This document shows, piece by piece, positions 28,073 to 37,404 of a DNA stretch of 64,000 bases (position 1 is the stretch's first letter; each line of letters starts with the position of its first letter). Made by a program: the position numbers and the translations under genes. The DNA is from Haladaptatus sp. R4 (GTDB lineage Archaea > Halobacteriota > Halobacteria > Halobacteriales > Haladaptataceae). Where the stretch lies: NCBI RefSeq assembly GCF_001625445.1, contig NZ_LWHG01000029.1:186001-250000 (forward strand). Direction: 5' to 3'. Under the pieces are notes generated by a model. That model did not search any database, was not told where the DNA came from, and saw only the letters and a program-made list of their open reading frames with translations.

Positions 28073-31000
28073 ATGGAGAGAGAACACGATCTCTCGGACG
28101 GCCAGCGGCGCGACTGGTCGGCCGAGAGTATAGCTGACAGCGTATCGACATCCCTCGAACTGGAACGACGGGACTTCCTCAAGGCCGCGAGTGCGAGTGC
28201 CGTGCTCTCCGCGCTCGGGACGGGGGTCGCCGCGTCGAGCACCGACGCGTCCAACGCGAAGACGCGCCCGACCATCTGGACGACCGAAGACCGGCGGAAC
28301 GCGAGGGAGAACATTCAGCAGTACGATTGGGCGAAGTCCCAGCGTGACGATGCCGTTGCGACCGCCGACGAGTTTCTCGACAGGTTCGATACGCTCGACG
28401 ATTTGTGGCACTTCGTCCCGGCACAGACGGTGCCGCGGTCCTCGTTCCTCAGTCCGGACTATCACTGGGACAACCCGTTCTACGATAGCTGGGACCAGTA
28501 CGACGACCCGTGGAAGATAACCGACGGCGAGTACGTGTTCCCGACGAACGACTTCGCGTCGTACCGCCGGAGCGGCCTGGACGACGAGGGGATGTTCGAT
28601 CCGGAACTGGCCGACGATCAGTACCTCGTCAACGAGGAACACCCCGAGATGGGTGAGGGCTGGGGCGTCGACGACGGATACGGGTGGCAGGACACGAACG
28701 ACGACCTCGGCGAGGGAGAGGGCGCGTGGTGGGACTTCGTCGCGTACTACAACCACTGGGGGGTCTGGCGACCCGGCGGCGTCGTCCGCATGATGCGAGC
28801 GTTCACCGACGCGTTCCTCCTCACGGGGGACCAGAAGTACTCGCGTCCCTGTGCGATCCTACTCGACCGCATCGCGGACGTGTACCCGGACATGGACGTC
28901 TCGGCGTACTGCGACCCGCGAGCGGGCGGTCACTACCACAACAACACCGGCGGCCGCCAGACCGGGAAGATAATCGGTTCCCACTGGGAACCCAATCTCA
29001 TCCGCCCCGTGATGCGGGCGTACGACGCCATCTTCCCGGGCATGGAGGGGGACCAACAGTTGGTGGACTTCCTCAAGGGGAAGGTCGAGGAGTATCCGGG
29101 ACTGGAGGCGAAGGACAGCGTCGGGAAAATCCGGAAGAACATCGAGGACGGCCTGCTCAGGGAGATTCTTCCCGCCGCGAAGCAATCCCAACTCGCCCCC
29201 GCCCGTGGACAGTTGCCCGCGGTCACCATCTCGGCGCGGATACTCGACGAACCGAACGGCTACACGCGGGACGCGCTCCACTGGGTGTTCCAACCCGGTC
29301 GAGAGATATTCACGGGCGACGTCTGGTACAAAGAGCCGGAGAAGTGGGCGACGACGGGCGGGAACGTCATGGCGAAACTCGTCGATACGGAGGGACGCGA
29401 CGGCTACTTCGACGAATCGTCCCCGCTGTACAATCCCATCGCGCAAGCGGCGGTGCTCGACATCGGCGACCTCCTGCGTGGCTACGACGGGTTCGACGGG
29501 GCGGACCTCTACGACCACGTCAAATTCCACCGCATCATGCACACGCACATCCCGCTCATCATGCTGGATAAACACACGCCGCTGATCGGGGACGCGCATC
29601 CGAACCGGTTGTACCTGGACGAGAACTCGAAACGAAACGCCTTCGAGGCGTACGGCGAGGACATCTTCGGCCAGACGCTTCACTTCATCAACGGCTTCTC
29701 GACGGAGGGGCTACGCGGCGACATCTTCTCCGAGGACCCCACGCAACTTCGCGAGGACGTCGAAGCGATCATCGCGGCGGACGGGCCACTGGACCTGGGA
29801 AGCACCATTCAACCGTCCTACGGGTTTACGGCGCTGCGCGACGGGAAGAACTACAAGGCCCTGAACGACGGCGGGACGAAGTATCGCTTCCTCTCGCTGG
29901 AGGTCGTCGAGCGTTCGACCGGCGTCTGGCGGCCGTCCGAGGTCGATGCGCTCGCACTCGAATCCAAGGACGCGTTCGGGGAAAACACCCTCCAACTGGA
30001 AGCGAACGAGCCCGGTCAGCACATCACGTTCGCGTTCGAGATAACCGACGCGGGCACGTATCACTTCACCCTTCGCCCGTTCGAATCGTCCGTCTACGGT
30101 ATCTACGACATCGAAATCGACGGCACGGTGGTCGATACCTACGACTTCTACGACGAGACGACCGGTCCGAAGAGTGACTTCATCGCGCTGGACGGTACCG
30201 CCGAACTCTCCGAGGGAACGCACGAAATCACCTTCCGGAACGTCGGCAAGAACGACGACGCGTCGAACTACAAGATGGGTATCATCCAGTTCGAAACCTA
30301 CGACCGCGACGACTGGTACCGGCGAGAGAACGCGGTCGAGAAGGGCAACGCCAAACGCGGTATCTGGACGTACTACGGCCGAACGGGGGATTACGGCAAT
30401 CACACCCACCGCGACACGCTGAACCTCGGCGTGATGGCGTACGAACTCGACCTCGCACCCGACAACGGCTACCCGACCCTCACGGGAAGCTGGCCGCGGC
30501 GGCGCTACTGGCACAAGAACACCATCGCCCACAATACGGTCATGGTGGACGAGCGTCGGCAGGAGGGACAGCGCGTCGCCGTCCCGAAGCACTTCGACGA
30601 CACCGACACGGTTCAGTTGTCGGAGGTGGCCGCGCCGCAGGTGTATCCCCAAACGGACGACTATCGCCGCACCACCGCGATGATCCACGTCGACGACGTG
30701 AACTCCTACGGCGTCGACTTCTTCCACGTCGACGGCGGCGACGACCACCGCTTCAGTTTCCACGGCTGGGTCGGTGACGTGGCCACGGGCGGGTTGGACC
30801 TCGTGGAACAGGACGGCGGCACGTACGCCGGTCCCGACGTTCCGAAACCCGAGAACGTGGCGAATCCCAACTCCCAGTACAACGAGGAGGTTGGCAACGG
30901 GTTCAACTACCTCGACAACGTCGCTCGCGACGACGACCCGTCGACTCACGCCAGCATCGACTGGGATATCGAGGACTACTGGGGAACTCGGGACGACGAC

Positions 31001-32290
31001 GACGCCGACATCCACCTCCGGTTGACGATGCTCGGTGACCACGACGAAATCGCCGTCATGGACGGCCACCCGCCGGATACGGACAACCAACCGGACACCA
31101 TCAAGTACGTCATCGCGCGACGGACCGGAACCGACATCGAGAGCACGTTCACGTCGGTGGTCGAACCGTATATGAGCGATCGATTCATCGAGTCGACGGA
31201 AGCGGTTCCGATAACCACGGATGGCGACGGTGCCGCCGCCCGCGCGGTCAAGGTCGAACTGACGAACGGGCGAACGGACTACGTCGCCTACGGAGGCGAC
31301 TCCGACAGAACGTACGACGTCGGAGACGTGTTCTCGTTCGAGGGATTCTTCGCCGTCTATAGCGAGCGGGACGGGGAACCCGTCCACGCGTACCTCAACG
31401 ACGGACGGTCGCTCACCCCGATGGAAACGGACTCACCGCTCATCGACGCGTCCCACGGCCAGTTCACCGGGACCGTCGAGGACTTCACCCGCGAGATGAC
31501 GATCCAGAACGAACTCGACGTCACCGTCGACGAACACGTCAGCGACATCGACCGGGCGCAAGGCGGTCAGATATACGTCCAAACGGACGGGCTGGTCAAC
31601 GGCGTTTACCCTGTTCACGGGACCTCGAAGTCAGGAGACCGCACGACCGTCGACGTCGGCGAGCGAACGACGATAGAGTCGTTCACGAATCCCGACCAAC
31701 TCGACGACGGAGGGTACGACTACTATCTCTCCGAGGGCGACGAGTTCTACATCCCGCTCGGTAACACGTGGAAACTGCTGTTCGCCAGCATCGACCCCAG
31801 TTCCACGACTGCAACGGTCGGCGAGCGCCTCGAATTCAGCGCCGACGATACGACGGGCAACGACCGCTGGGTCGAGTCACTGGAGTGGGACTTCGGCGAC
31901 GGGACGTCGGCGACGGGGTGGTGGAACGACCATCGGTACGACGACCGCGGCGAATACACCGTCGAACTGACCGCGACGGCCAACGACGGGCGGACGACGA
32001 CCGACGAGGTCACGATTTCCGTCTCGGACCTCGGCGAACCGATCGCACGGATTCGGCCGAGTACGACCGAACCGTCGACCGGTGAAGACGTCGAGTTCTT
32101 CGCCAAGGACACGACGAGTAACGACCGTTGGATCGAGTCGCTGGAGTGGGACTTCGGCGACGGGACGTCGGCGACGGGATGGTGGACGGAACATCAGTAC
32201 GGCGGGACGGGCGAACACACCGTGGTGCTGACCGCCACCGACAACACCGGCCACTCGACGACCGACGAGGTGACTATCACAGTCGGCTGA
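28073..32290 (+). CDS. Exported heparinase II/III-like protein with two PKD domains
   Basis: A 1405-residue exported protein. A Tat signal (RR at 32-33, ERRDFLKAASASAVLSALG) precedes an alpha-helical region (about 70-560). Then come a carbohydrate-binding-like beta domain (about 630-740), the lyase sandwich with NHTHRDTLNLGVMAYELD at about 772-790 and WHKNTIAHNTVMVDE near 820, and two PKD domains at about 1235-1405. It probably binds and cleaves a polyuronic glycan outside the cell, feeding the transporters here. PKD domains give adhesion or substrate contact. The two PKD units are 87 codons apart and nearly identical in DNA (31874 and 32135), a recent duplication. The family fit of the lyase is good but the exact substrate is unknown. 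Confidence 0.85.
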   Translation: MEREHDLSDGQRRDWSAESIADSVSTSLELERRDFLKAASASAVLSALGTGVAASSTDASNAKTRPTIWTTEDRRNARENIQQYDWAKSQRDDAVATADEFLDRFDTLDDLWHFVPAQTVPRSSFLSPDYHWDNPFYDSWDQYDDPWKITDGEYVFPTNDFASYRRSGLDDEGMFDPELADDQYLVNEEHPEMGEGWGVDDGYGWQDTNDDLGEGEGAWWDFVAYYNHWGVWRPGGVVRMMRAFTDAFLLTGDQKYSRPCAILLDRIADVYPDMDVSAYCDPRAGGHYHNNTGGRQTGKIIGSHWEPNLIRPVMRAYDAIFPGMEGDQQLVDFLKGKVEEYPGLEAKDSVGKIRKNIEDGLLREILPAAKQSQLAPARGQLPAVTISARILDEPNGYTRDALHWVFQPGREIFTGDVWYKEPEKWATTGGNVMAKLVDTEGRDGYFDESSPLYNPIAQAAVLDIGDLLRGYDGFDGADLYDHVKFHRIMHTHIPLIMLDKHTPLIGDAHPNRLYLDENSKRNAFEAYGEDIFGQTLHFINGFSTEGLRGDIFSEDPTQLREDVEAIIAADGPLDLGSTIQPSYGFTALRDGKNYKALNDGGTKYRFLSLEVVERSTGVWRPSEVDALALESKDAFGENTLQLEANEPGQHITFAFEITDAGTYHFTLRPFESSVYGIYDIEIDGTVVDTYDFYDETTGPKSDFIALDGTAELSEGTHEITFRNVGKNDDASNYKMGIIQFETYDRDDWYRRENAVEKGNAKRGIWTYYGRTGDYGNHTHRDTLNLGVMAYELDLAPDNGYPTLTGSWPRRRYWHKNTIAHNTVMVDERRQEGQRVAVPKHFDDTDTVQLSEVAAPQVYPQTDDYRRTTAMIHVDDVNSYGVDFFHVDGGDDHRFSFHGWVGDVATGGLDLVEQDGGTYAGPDVPKPENVANPNSQYNEEVGNGFNYLDNVARDDDPSTHASIDWDIEDYWGTRDDDDADIHLRLTMLGDHDEIAVMDGHPPDTDNQPDTIKYVIARRTGTDIESTFTSVVEPYMSDRFIESTEAVPITTDGDGAAARAVKVELTNGRTDYVAYGGDSDRTYDVGDVFSFEGFFAVYSERDGEPVHAYLNDGRSLTPMETDSPLIDASHGQFTGTVEDFTREMTIQNELDVTVDEHVSDIDRAQGGQIYVQTDGLVNGVYPVHGTSKSGDRTTVDVGERTTIESFTNPDQLDDGGYDYYLSEGDEFYIPLGNTWKLLFASIDPSSTTATVGERLEFSADDTTGNDRWVESLEWDFGDGTSATGWWNDHRYDDRGEYTVELTATANDGRTTTDEVTISVSDLGEPIARIRPSTTEPSTGEDVEFFAKDTTSNDRWIESLEWDFGDGTSATGWWTEHQYGGTGEHTVVLTATDNTGHSTTDEVTITVG
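31874..32185 (+). repeat. Internal duplication of PKD-coding DNA
   Basis: About 51 bp starting at 31874 recur at 32135 (261 bp apart, in frame) with two differences. They encode ESLEWDFGDGTSATGWW in both units. The near identity at DNA level points to recent duplication or gene conversion. Confidence 0.75.
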
Positions 32291-32505
32291 GCGATGTGAT
32301 CCGGATTCGGACGGCTTTCCAGTCTTTCGGAGACGACTCCCACCGAGCAAGCGCTGTGAATACCGTTCGGTCCTAGTAAACGGAGCGACGGTGCGGATAC
32401 CGAAGTCGGAGACGGTCGTCTTCGAGTCCCGAATGACGGTCCGGATCACCGAACGGAACCGCGCATGACGCACGGATTCATCTTCCACAGGGACGTGCGG
32501 GCAGT

Positions 32506-32522
32506 GTTTGGTAGTACGAAAC
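32506..32522. promoter_or_regulatory. 17-bp palindrome, GTTTGG type
   Basis: GTTTGGTAGTACGAAAC, an excellent match to the copies at 984 and 24693. It lies in the interval between two convergent genes. Confidence 0.45.
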
Positions 32523-32661
32523 CGTATCGAACGCCGCGAATCCGATGTGGCGGAATCGAACTCTCCACGAAGAGATTCACCCGCCGTAAGCCGCTTCGGA
32601 GGGATACCGAGCTATCGTCGGTAGAATCGCCGGTCGTTTACCTCGGAGTCGGAGCGGTAAC

Positions 32662-32678
32662 GTTTGGTAATACGGAAC
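32662..32678. promoter_or_regulatory. 17-bp palindrome, GTTTGG type
   Basis: GTTTGGTAATACGGAAC, 156 bp from the copy at 32506. The pair resembles the paired sites at 865 and 984 (119 bp apart). Confidence 0.45.
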
Positions 32679-33487
32679 GGAGGCCGACAAACGCGACGGA
32701 GAGCAAGGATACACTTAGCGAACGGGGAGCGATTTATCGAAGCACGTCCTTTGACTCGGTAGTCCCGTAGGTCGGGAATGGTGTTCAACTGAGGATACAT
32801 GTTTTCATCCGCATCGTGAGCGGGAGAGAGACGGCTCTGCGTAACGGGAATTACGGTCGTACGACGCGCTGGGATATTCGTACTGATGGGTCGGCTCCGA
32901 TATCGTCGGAGAGTACTCCCCGGCCTGAATTCAAAATTCTCCCCGTGATACTGTAGGATGGCCGAACATCCTGAAGTGCTCACCGGTCACGAAAAACGGT
33001 CGGTGAATGTATCGTGCGCGACAGACGTACCGGATTCAGCAGTGCAAACGAAAAGAACAAATAAATCGTGGAGATCAGGTTCCATGGAGACGATTCCGTG
33101 AGCCACATGATTCCCAAACGAGATATATGTCACGTTTCCGGCAATGGCGGACGACATCTTCGAACGAGTGGTCATCCCTCGTTACGCTTTTCGCCATCGA
33201 TGAACGGGAGACGGTATGTGATCGTGTATCACAGTCAGAACGCAGGACATCGCCGATCACGTCCGTACGTATCCGAGCGGACGGAACAATCGATGCAGCG
33301 CTCGTCGAGGGAACGGATAGCAGTGGAGGCACGGAGTGAGTCGTTAGTCACCGGCGGGAGAACAGACACCCACGACGACGCGGTGGACGCCGTGTGCGTA
33401 GCCGTACCGACCCGTCGTTGCTGGCCCGTACCAACCTGTCGTTGCTGATCCGTTCGTCGAGCGCAAACGGTGAAACGGGACCAGTCG

Positions 33488-34480
33488 TCACTTGACGATG
33501 TCGATCTTCTCGCGGTCCATGGACATGGCGACGGCCAGGACCACGACGATGCCGAGGATAATCTGCTGGACGAACGACCCGATACCGATGAGGTTCATAC
33601 CGTTTGCCAAAACTCCGATGACGAGCACGCCGATGAGCGTTCGATGCGGACCGCCGACGCCACCCGTCAGAGCAGTACCGCCCATGACGACGCCAGCGAT
33701 GCTCTGCAGCAGGAGTCCCTGACCCATACCGGCGGCGGCCGACGAGATGCGTGCGGTGAGGAGCGCACCGGCGATACCACAGAGGAGGCCGGAGACGACG
33801 AAGACGCCTATCTTGTACCGGTCGACCGGGACGCCGGAGAGTTCGGTCACTTTCTCGCTTTCACCGAGGGCGTAGCAGTAGCGCCCGAACGGCGTGAAGA
33901 AGGCGACGAACACGGTGATGACGTAGAACACCAGTCCCAACACCACGAGGTTGGGTATCCGAGGGACGACGTTTCCGATGGCCAGTTGTTGAACCGCCAG
34001 ATTCCGATACGGTTGGGAACTCCCGTTCGTGAGCAACAGCGCCCCGCCCATGAGAACGGACTGCGTCCCGAGCGTCACCAGGAACGAGGGAATCTTCCCT
34101 TTGGCGAAGACGACACCGTTCACCAATCCGGCGGCTAGCCCCACGAACGGGCCGACGAAGATGCCGACGAAACCGAATTGATTGATCGCCATGGCGGTCA
34201 GGACGCCGGAGAGGCCGAGGTTTGCGGCGACGGAGAGGTCGATGCTCTGCTGGAGAATGGGAAACGTCCCGGCGAGTGCCACCAACAACAGGATGGTGGA
34301 GTTCATCAGAATGCTGTTCACGAGGTTGTTGAACGTCAGGAACACCGGCGAGAGCGCGGTGAACAGGGCCAGCAGGATGACGAGCATCGCCACCGGACCG
34401 GCGTCTCGAATCCAGTCCTGGATCGAGCGCTTCTCGTACAGTTCACCGATGATCGTTCGTTCGGATTGTTCGCTACTCAT
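33488..34480 (-). CDS. Sugar ABC transporter permease, RbsC type
   Basis: A 330-residue protein with about nine hydrophobic segments and the BPD_transp_2 signature (VALAGTFPILQQSIDLSVAANLGLSG). This family imports monosaccharides such as ribose, galactose or autoinducer-type sugars. It overlaps the ATPase gene by 4 bp, and is the last of three genes in the order binding protein, ATPase, permease. Only one permease is present, so a homodimer is expected. Confidence 0.92.
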   Translation of the reverse strand: MSSEQSERTIIGELYEKRSIQDWIRDAGPVAMLVILLALFTALSPVFLTFNNLVNSILMNSTILLLVALAGTFPILQQSIDLSVAANLGLSGVLTAMAINQFGFVGIFVGPFVGLAAGLVNGVVFAKGKIPSFLVTLGTQSVLMGGALLLTNGSSQPYRNLAVQQLAIGNVVPRIPNLVVLGLVFYVITVFVAFFTPFGRYCYALGESEKVTELSGVPVDRYKIGVFVVSGLLCGIAGALLTARISSAAAGMGQGLLLQSIAGVVMGGTALTGGVGGPHRTLIGVLVIGVLANGMNLIGIGSFVQQIILGIVVVLAVAMSMDREKIDIVK

Positions 34481-36072
34481 AGTTGTAACATCTCCTGGAT
34501 GAGGTCTTCTTCCTCGGGTTTCTCTGCTACTGGTGCGGAGACGACGGTCTCCAGGTTACCGTGTCTCATGACTCCGATACGATTCGACATGCCGATCACT
34601 TCCGGTAGTTCGTCGCCGATTAGGACGATAGAAACACCGTTCGCGGCTAGCTGACGAATGACGCGATACACTTCCTCTTTCGCTCCGACGTCGATACCGC
34701 GCGTCACGTTGTCCACGACCAGCACGTCGACGTTACGCTGGAGCCATTTCGCGATGACGACCTTCTGCTGGTTTCCACCGCTGAGCGTGTGAGCGAGCGC
34801 CTCGATTCCCGGCGTCTTGATGGCCAAATTCTCGACGGCATCCTCGGCGATGGATCGCTCCGCCTCGAAGTCGATTATCGGGAGGAACCGCCCGATGACG
34901 GGGAGGTCGCGTCGAAGCTTCCCCGTGTCGATGGAGGGGAGAGAAACGTTCTCACGGAGACTCTGATAGAGGAGGACGCCATCGCTCTTCCGTTCCTTCG
35001 GGATGTATCCGATCCCCGCGTCCACGAACGCGGGAACCGACCCCGACCGAACGGGGTCGCCATCGAACAGAATCGTCCCCGAATCGACGTCCGTGGCACC
35101 CGTAAGTGCCCGCCCGAGAGCCTGTTTTCCGCTGCCCTCGACGCCGACGATACCGAATATCTCCCCTTCTCTGAGGTCCATCGAAACGTCGTAAATACGG
35201 TCCTCGACGGTGAGACCCTCCACGGAGAGAACGGTCGGCGCGTCGGCGTCGATCGACTCCTGTTCGTGGGTTCGGTAGTACTCGTCCGACGTACTTCGGC
35301 CGACCATCGTCTGTTGAAGGAGCGACTCTGTCGCGTCGTCGGCCGACATTTCGTCGACGACGGCACCGTCCTTCAGCACGTAGATTCGGTCGCTGACCTC
35401 CAGTACTTCGTCGAGTTCGTGGGAGACGAAGACGAAGGAAGCGCGGTCGCGCAAGTCGTCGATACGGTCGAAGAGGACGTCACGACCGGACTGTTCGAGG
35501 GCGGCCGTCGGTTCATCGAGGAACAGGATGGGGTGGTCGGCGTCCCGGGCACTGTTGAACGCCCGAGCGATTTCCAACATCTGCCGTTCGTTGAACCGGT
35601 ACGTCCGAACTGGCGACCCGAGGTCGAGGTCGATACCGAGGTCGTCGACGACCGCGTTCGCGCGCTCGCGGAGCGCATTCCGGTTCAGTTTCGGACCGGT
35701 CGTGTAGCGACCGAGGCGTCCGAGAAACAGGTTCTCGTAGCCGGTGAGGTTCGGGACGATGCTCTGTTCCTGCTGGACGATGGAGATGCCGTGTCTGGCC
35801 GCCTCGGTCGGACTCCCGAACGCCACCGTCTCGCCGTCGAGGACGATACGACCCTCGTCGGCCGAGTAGATCCCGGAAAGGACGTTCAGCAGCGTGCTCT
35901 TCCCGGCCCCGTTCTCGCCGACGAGTCCGACGACCTCGTTCTTTCGAATCTCGAACGTGACGTGGTCCAGTGCCGTCGTGTTCTTGAACCGTTTCGTGAG
36001 GTCGTCGACGTGCAGGAGTGGTGTATCGGTGTCCTGTGGAACTGGAGTCCCACTGATTTCTGTTTTGCTCAT
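34477..36072 (-). CDS. Sugar ABC transporter ATP-binding protein, RbsA type (two ABC domains)
   Basis: A 531-residue double ABC ATPase. Domain 1 has Walker A GENGAGKST near residue 52 and Walker B LFLDEPTAALE, with a weakened signature (FNERQMLEIARA). Domain 2 has the degenerate Walker A GVEGSGKQA and a good signature LSGGNQQKVVIAKW, as is usual for RbsA/MglA-type proteins where one site is inactive. It is 15 bp downstream of the binding protein gene and overlaps the permease gene, so one operon is near certain. Confidence 0.93.
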   Translation of the reverse strand: MSKTEISGTPVPQDTDTPLLHVDDLTKRFKNTTALDHVTFEIRKNEVVGLVGENGAGKSTLLNVLSGIYSADEGRIVLDGETVAFGSPTEAARHGISIVQQEQSIVPNLTGYENLFLGRLGRYTTGPKLNRNALRERANAVVDDLGIDLDLGSPVRTYRFNERQMLEIARAFNSARDADHPILFLDEPTAALEQSGRDVLFDRIDDLRDRASFVFVSHELDEVLEVSDRIYVLKDGAVVDEMSADDATESLLQQTMVGRSTSDEYYRTHEQESIDADAPTVLSVEGLTVEDRIYDVSMDLREGEIFGIVGVEGSGKQALGRALTGATDVDSGTILFDGDPVRSGSVPAFVDAGIGYIPKERKSDGVLLYQSLRENVSLPSIDTGKLRRDLPVIGRFLPIIDFEAERSIAEDAVENLAIKTPGIEALAHTLSGGNQQKVVIAKWLQRNVDVLVVDNVTRGIDVGAKEEVYRVIRQLAANGVSIVLIGDELPEVIGMSNRIGVMRHGNLETVVSAPVAEKPEEEDLIQEMLQL

Positions 36073-36087
36073 TGATCAGGTATTGGA

Positions 36088-37404
36088 CTACTGGTATGGG
36101 TCCGTCTCGTGGTGTTTCCGGTACGTCTTTTCGACCTCGTCGAACTTGCCCCCGTCGTCGTAAACGTCGGGGAGCGAATAGCCGTTCGGTTTGTTGGATT
36201 CGGTCCAGTTGAGCTGATCGAGTTCGTCCTTTCGGATGGGAACGAGCCTGTTCTGTGGATCCCAGCTATCCGGATTGTGGTGTCGAGACATCTTCTTCCA
36301 ATCGTACGGCGATTTCTCGTCCGAGTACGCGACATCGAGATAGGGATCGGGTTTCGACCACGAGACGTCGAACTTCGTCTTCGTCTTCCCCTCGTACCGA
36401 CTCGGCTTCTTCGTGACGAGGACGCCGCCGCCCCACATCATCCGCTCGGGTGGTTTTGGCCTCCAGCCGTTGAGCCAGTCGAATCCTTCGACGACCGCGT
36501 AGCCGCCCTGCCAGAACGTTTTGGCGGAAAACGACGCCACCCAATTCGGACCGTCTCCGTCCGGGCTGGTTTGTTTGATGTTCCTGATGGCGTCCGACGG
36601 ACCGTCGTAGCCGACCAGCGGGACGCTCAAGTCGTTGTTTTTGAGGACGGTGAACGCGCCGAGTCCCATCGCGTCGTTCTGACAGTAGACCCCGTCGATC
36701 TTGTCACCGAACTTGGAGACGAACGACGACATGACCTTCCGTCCCGATGGCCGGTCCCATTTTCCGGGGAGCATACCGAGTCGGTTGACGTTTGGATACT
36801 TCTTCATCGCCCGCTCGACCCCGATGTTTCGGTTGCGCCCGGTCGCACCGTGCGGACCGGTGATGTGAACGAAGTTACCCTTCGTTTCCATCGCCTCGAA
36901 GAGGATTTCGGCGGTGAGTTGACCCGTCTTCACAACGGCCGGAATCTGATACTGGATGAAGTTGTCACCGGCGTCGAGCGGCGTGTACCACTTCGCGATG
37001 TTCCAGTAGTCGACGAATCCGGCGTCATTCTGTTTGCACTTGCGCACGACGGTGGGAACACCGGAGGCCTGATACGGCGTTCCACCGATGACGTTGTACT
37101 CCTTGGTGAACGCGGTCGAAAGTTGGGTGAGCATCTGCTGTTGTTGACCCTGATTCTGCTTGTAGTCGGACGTCGGCGCACCGAGGGCTTTTGCCGCCTC
37201 CTGTACACCCGAGGCGAAGGCCTTCCACTGATCGTTTTGGAGGTTCGTCACCATCCCGAACGGTTTGAGCGTTTTCTTCCCGCCGGTACCGTTTTTCGAC
37301 CCGCTTCCGCTCGAATTGCTGCTACAACCCGAAAGACCGACCAACGCTGCACTGCCGAGAGCGCCGGAGGTTTTGACGAACTGTCGCCTGCTATGGTTGG
37401 ACAT
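36088..37404 (-). CDS. Sugar ABC transporter substrate-binding lipoprotein
   Basis: A 438-residue periplasmic-binding-like protein with a Tat signal (RR at 6-7, SRRQFVKTSGALGSAALVG) and a lipobox ending in C27 (GLSGC). The fold is the sugar-binding group with SBP motifs such as VNRLGMLPGKWDRPSG and NDAMGLGAFTVLKNNDLSVP. It heads the three-gene ribose-type transporter. Like the other binding protein in this window it is richer in Lys than typical halophilic proteins. The upstream AT-rich stretch (37405-37450) likely holds its promoter and contains an AACAC/GTGTT inverted repeat. Confidence 0.9.
   Translation of the reverse strand: MSNHSRRQFVKTSGALGSAALVGLSGCSSNSSGSGSKNGTGGKKTLKPFGMVTNLQNDQWKAFASGVQEAAKALGAPTSDYKQNQGQQQQMLTQLSTAFTKEYNVIGGTPYQASGVPTVVRKCKQNDAGFVDYWNIAKWYTPLDAGDNFIQYQIPAVVKTGQLTAEILFEAMETKGNFVHITGPHGATGRNRNIGVERAMKKYPNVNRLGMLPGKWDRPSGRKVMSSFVSKFGDKIDGVYCQNDAMGLGAFTVLKNNDLSVPLVGYDGPSDAIRNIKQTSPDGDGPNWVASFSAKTFWQGGYAVVEGFDWLNGWRPKPPERMMWGGGVLVTKKPSRYEGKTKTKFDVSWSKPDPYLDVAYSDEKSPYDWKKMSRHHNPDSWDPQNRLVPIRKDELDQLNWTESNKPNGYSLPDVYDDGGKFDEVEKTYRKHHETDPYQ

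Larger units (their letters stand above)
32291..33487. other. Gene-poor interval between convergent genes
   Basis: A 1.2-kb stretch between the 3' ends of the PKD protein gene and the ribose-type permease gene. Open frames are short and without family features. It is somewhat richer in A+T than its neighbours. It carries two well-preserved GTTTGG-type palindromes (32506, 32662), which are unexpected where no promoter is needed. A deleted gene, a small RNA or an unrecognised short gene could explain them. Confidence 0.4.

Noticed and set aside
33007-33339. Open frame in the convergent interval
   Set aside because: No family features, odd composition and no promoter; not supported as a gene.
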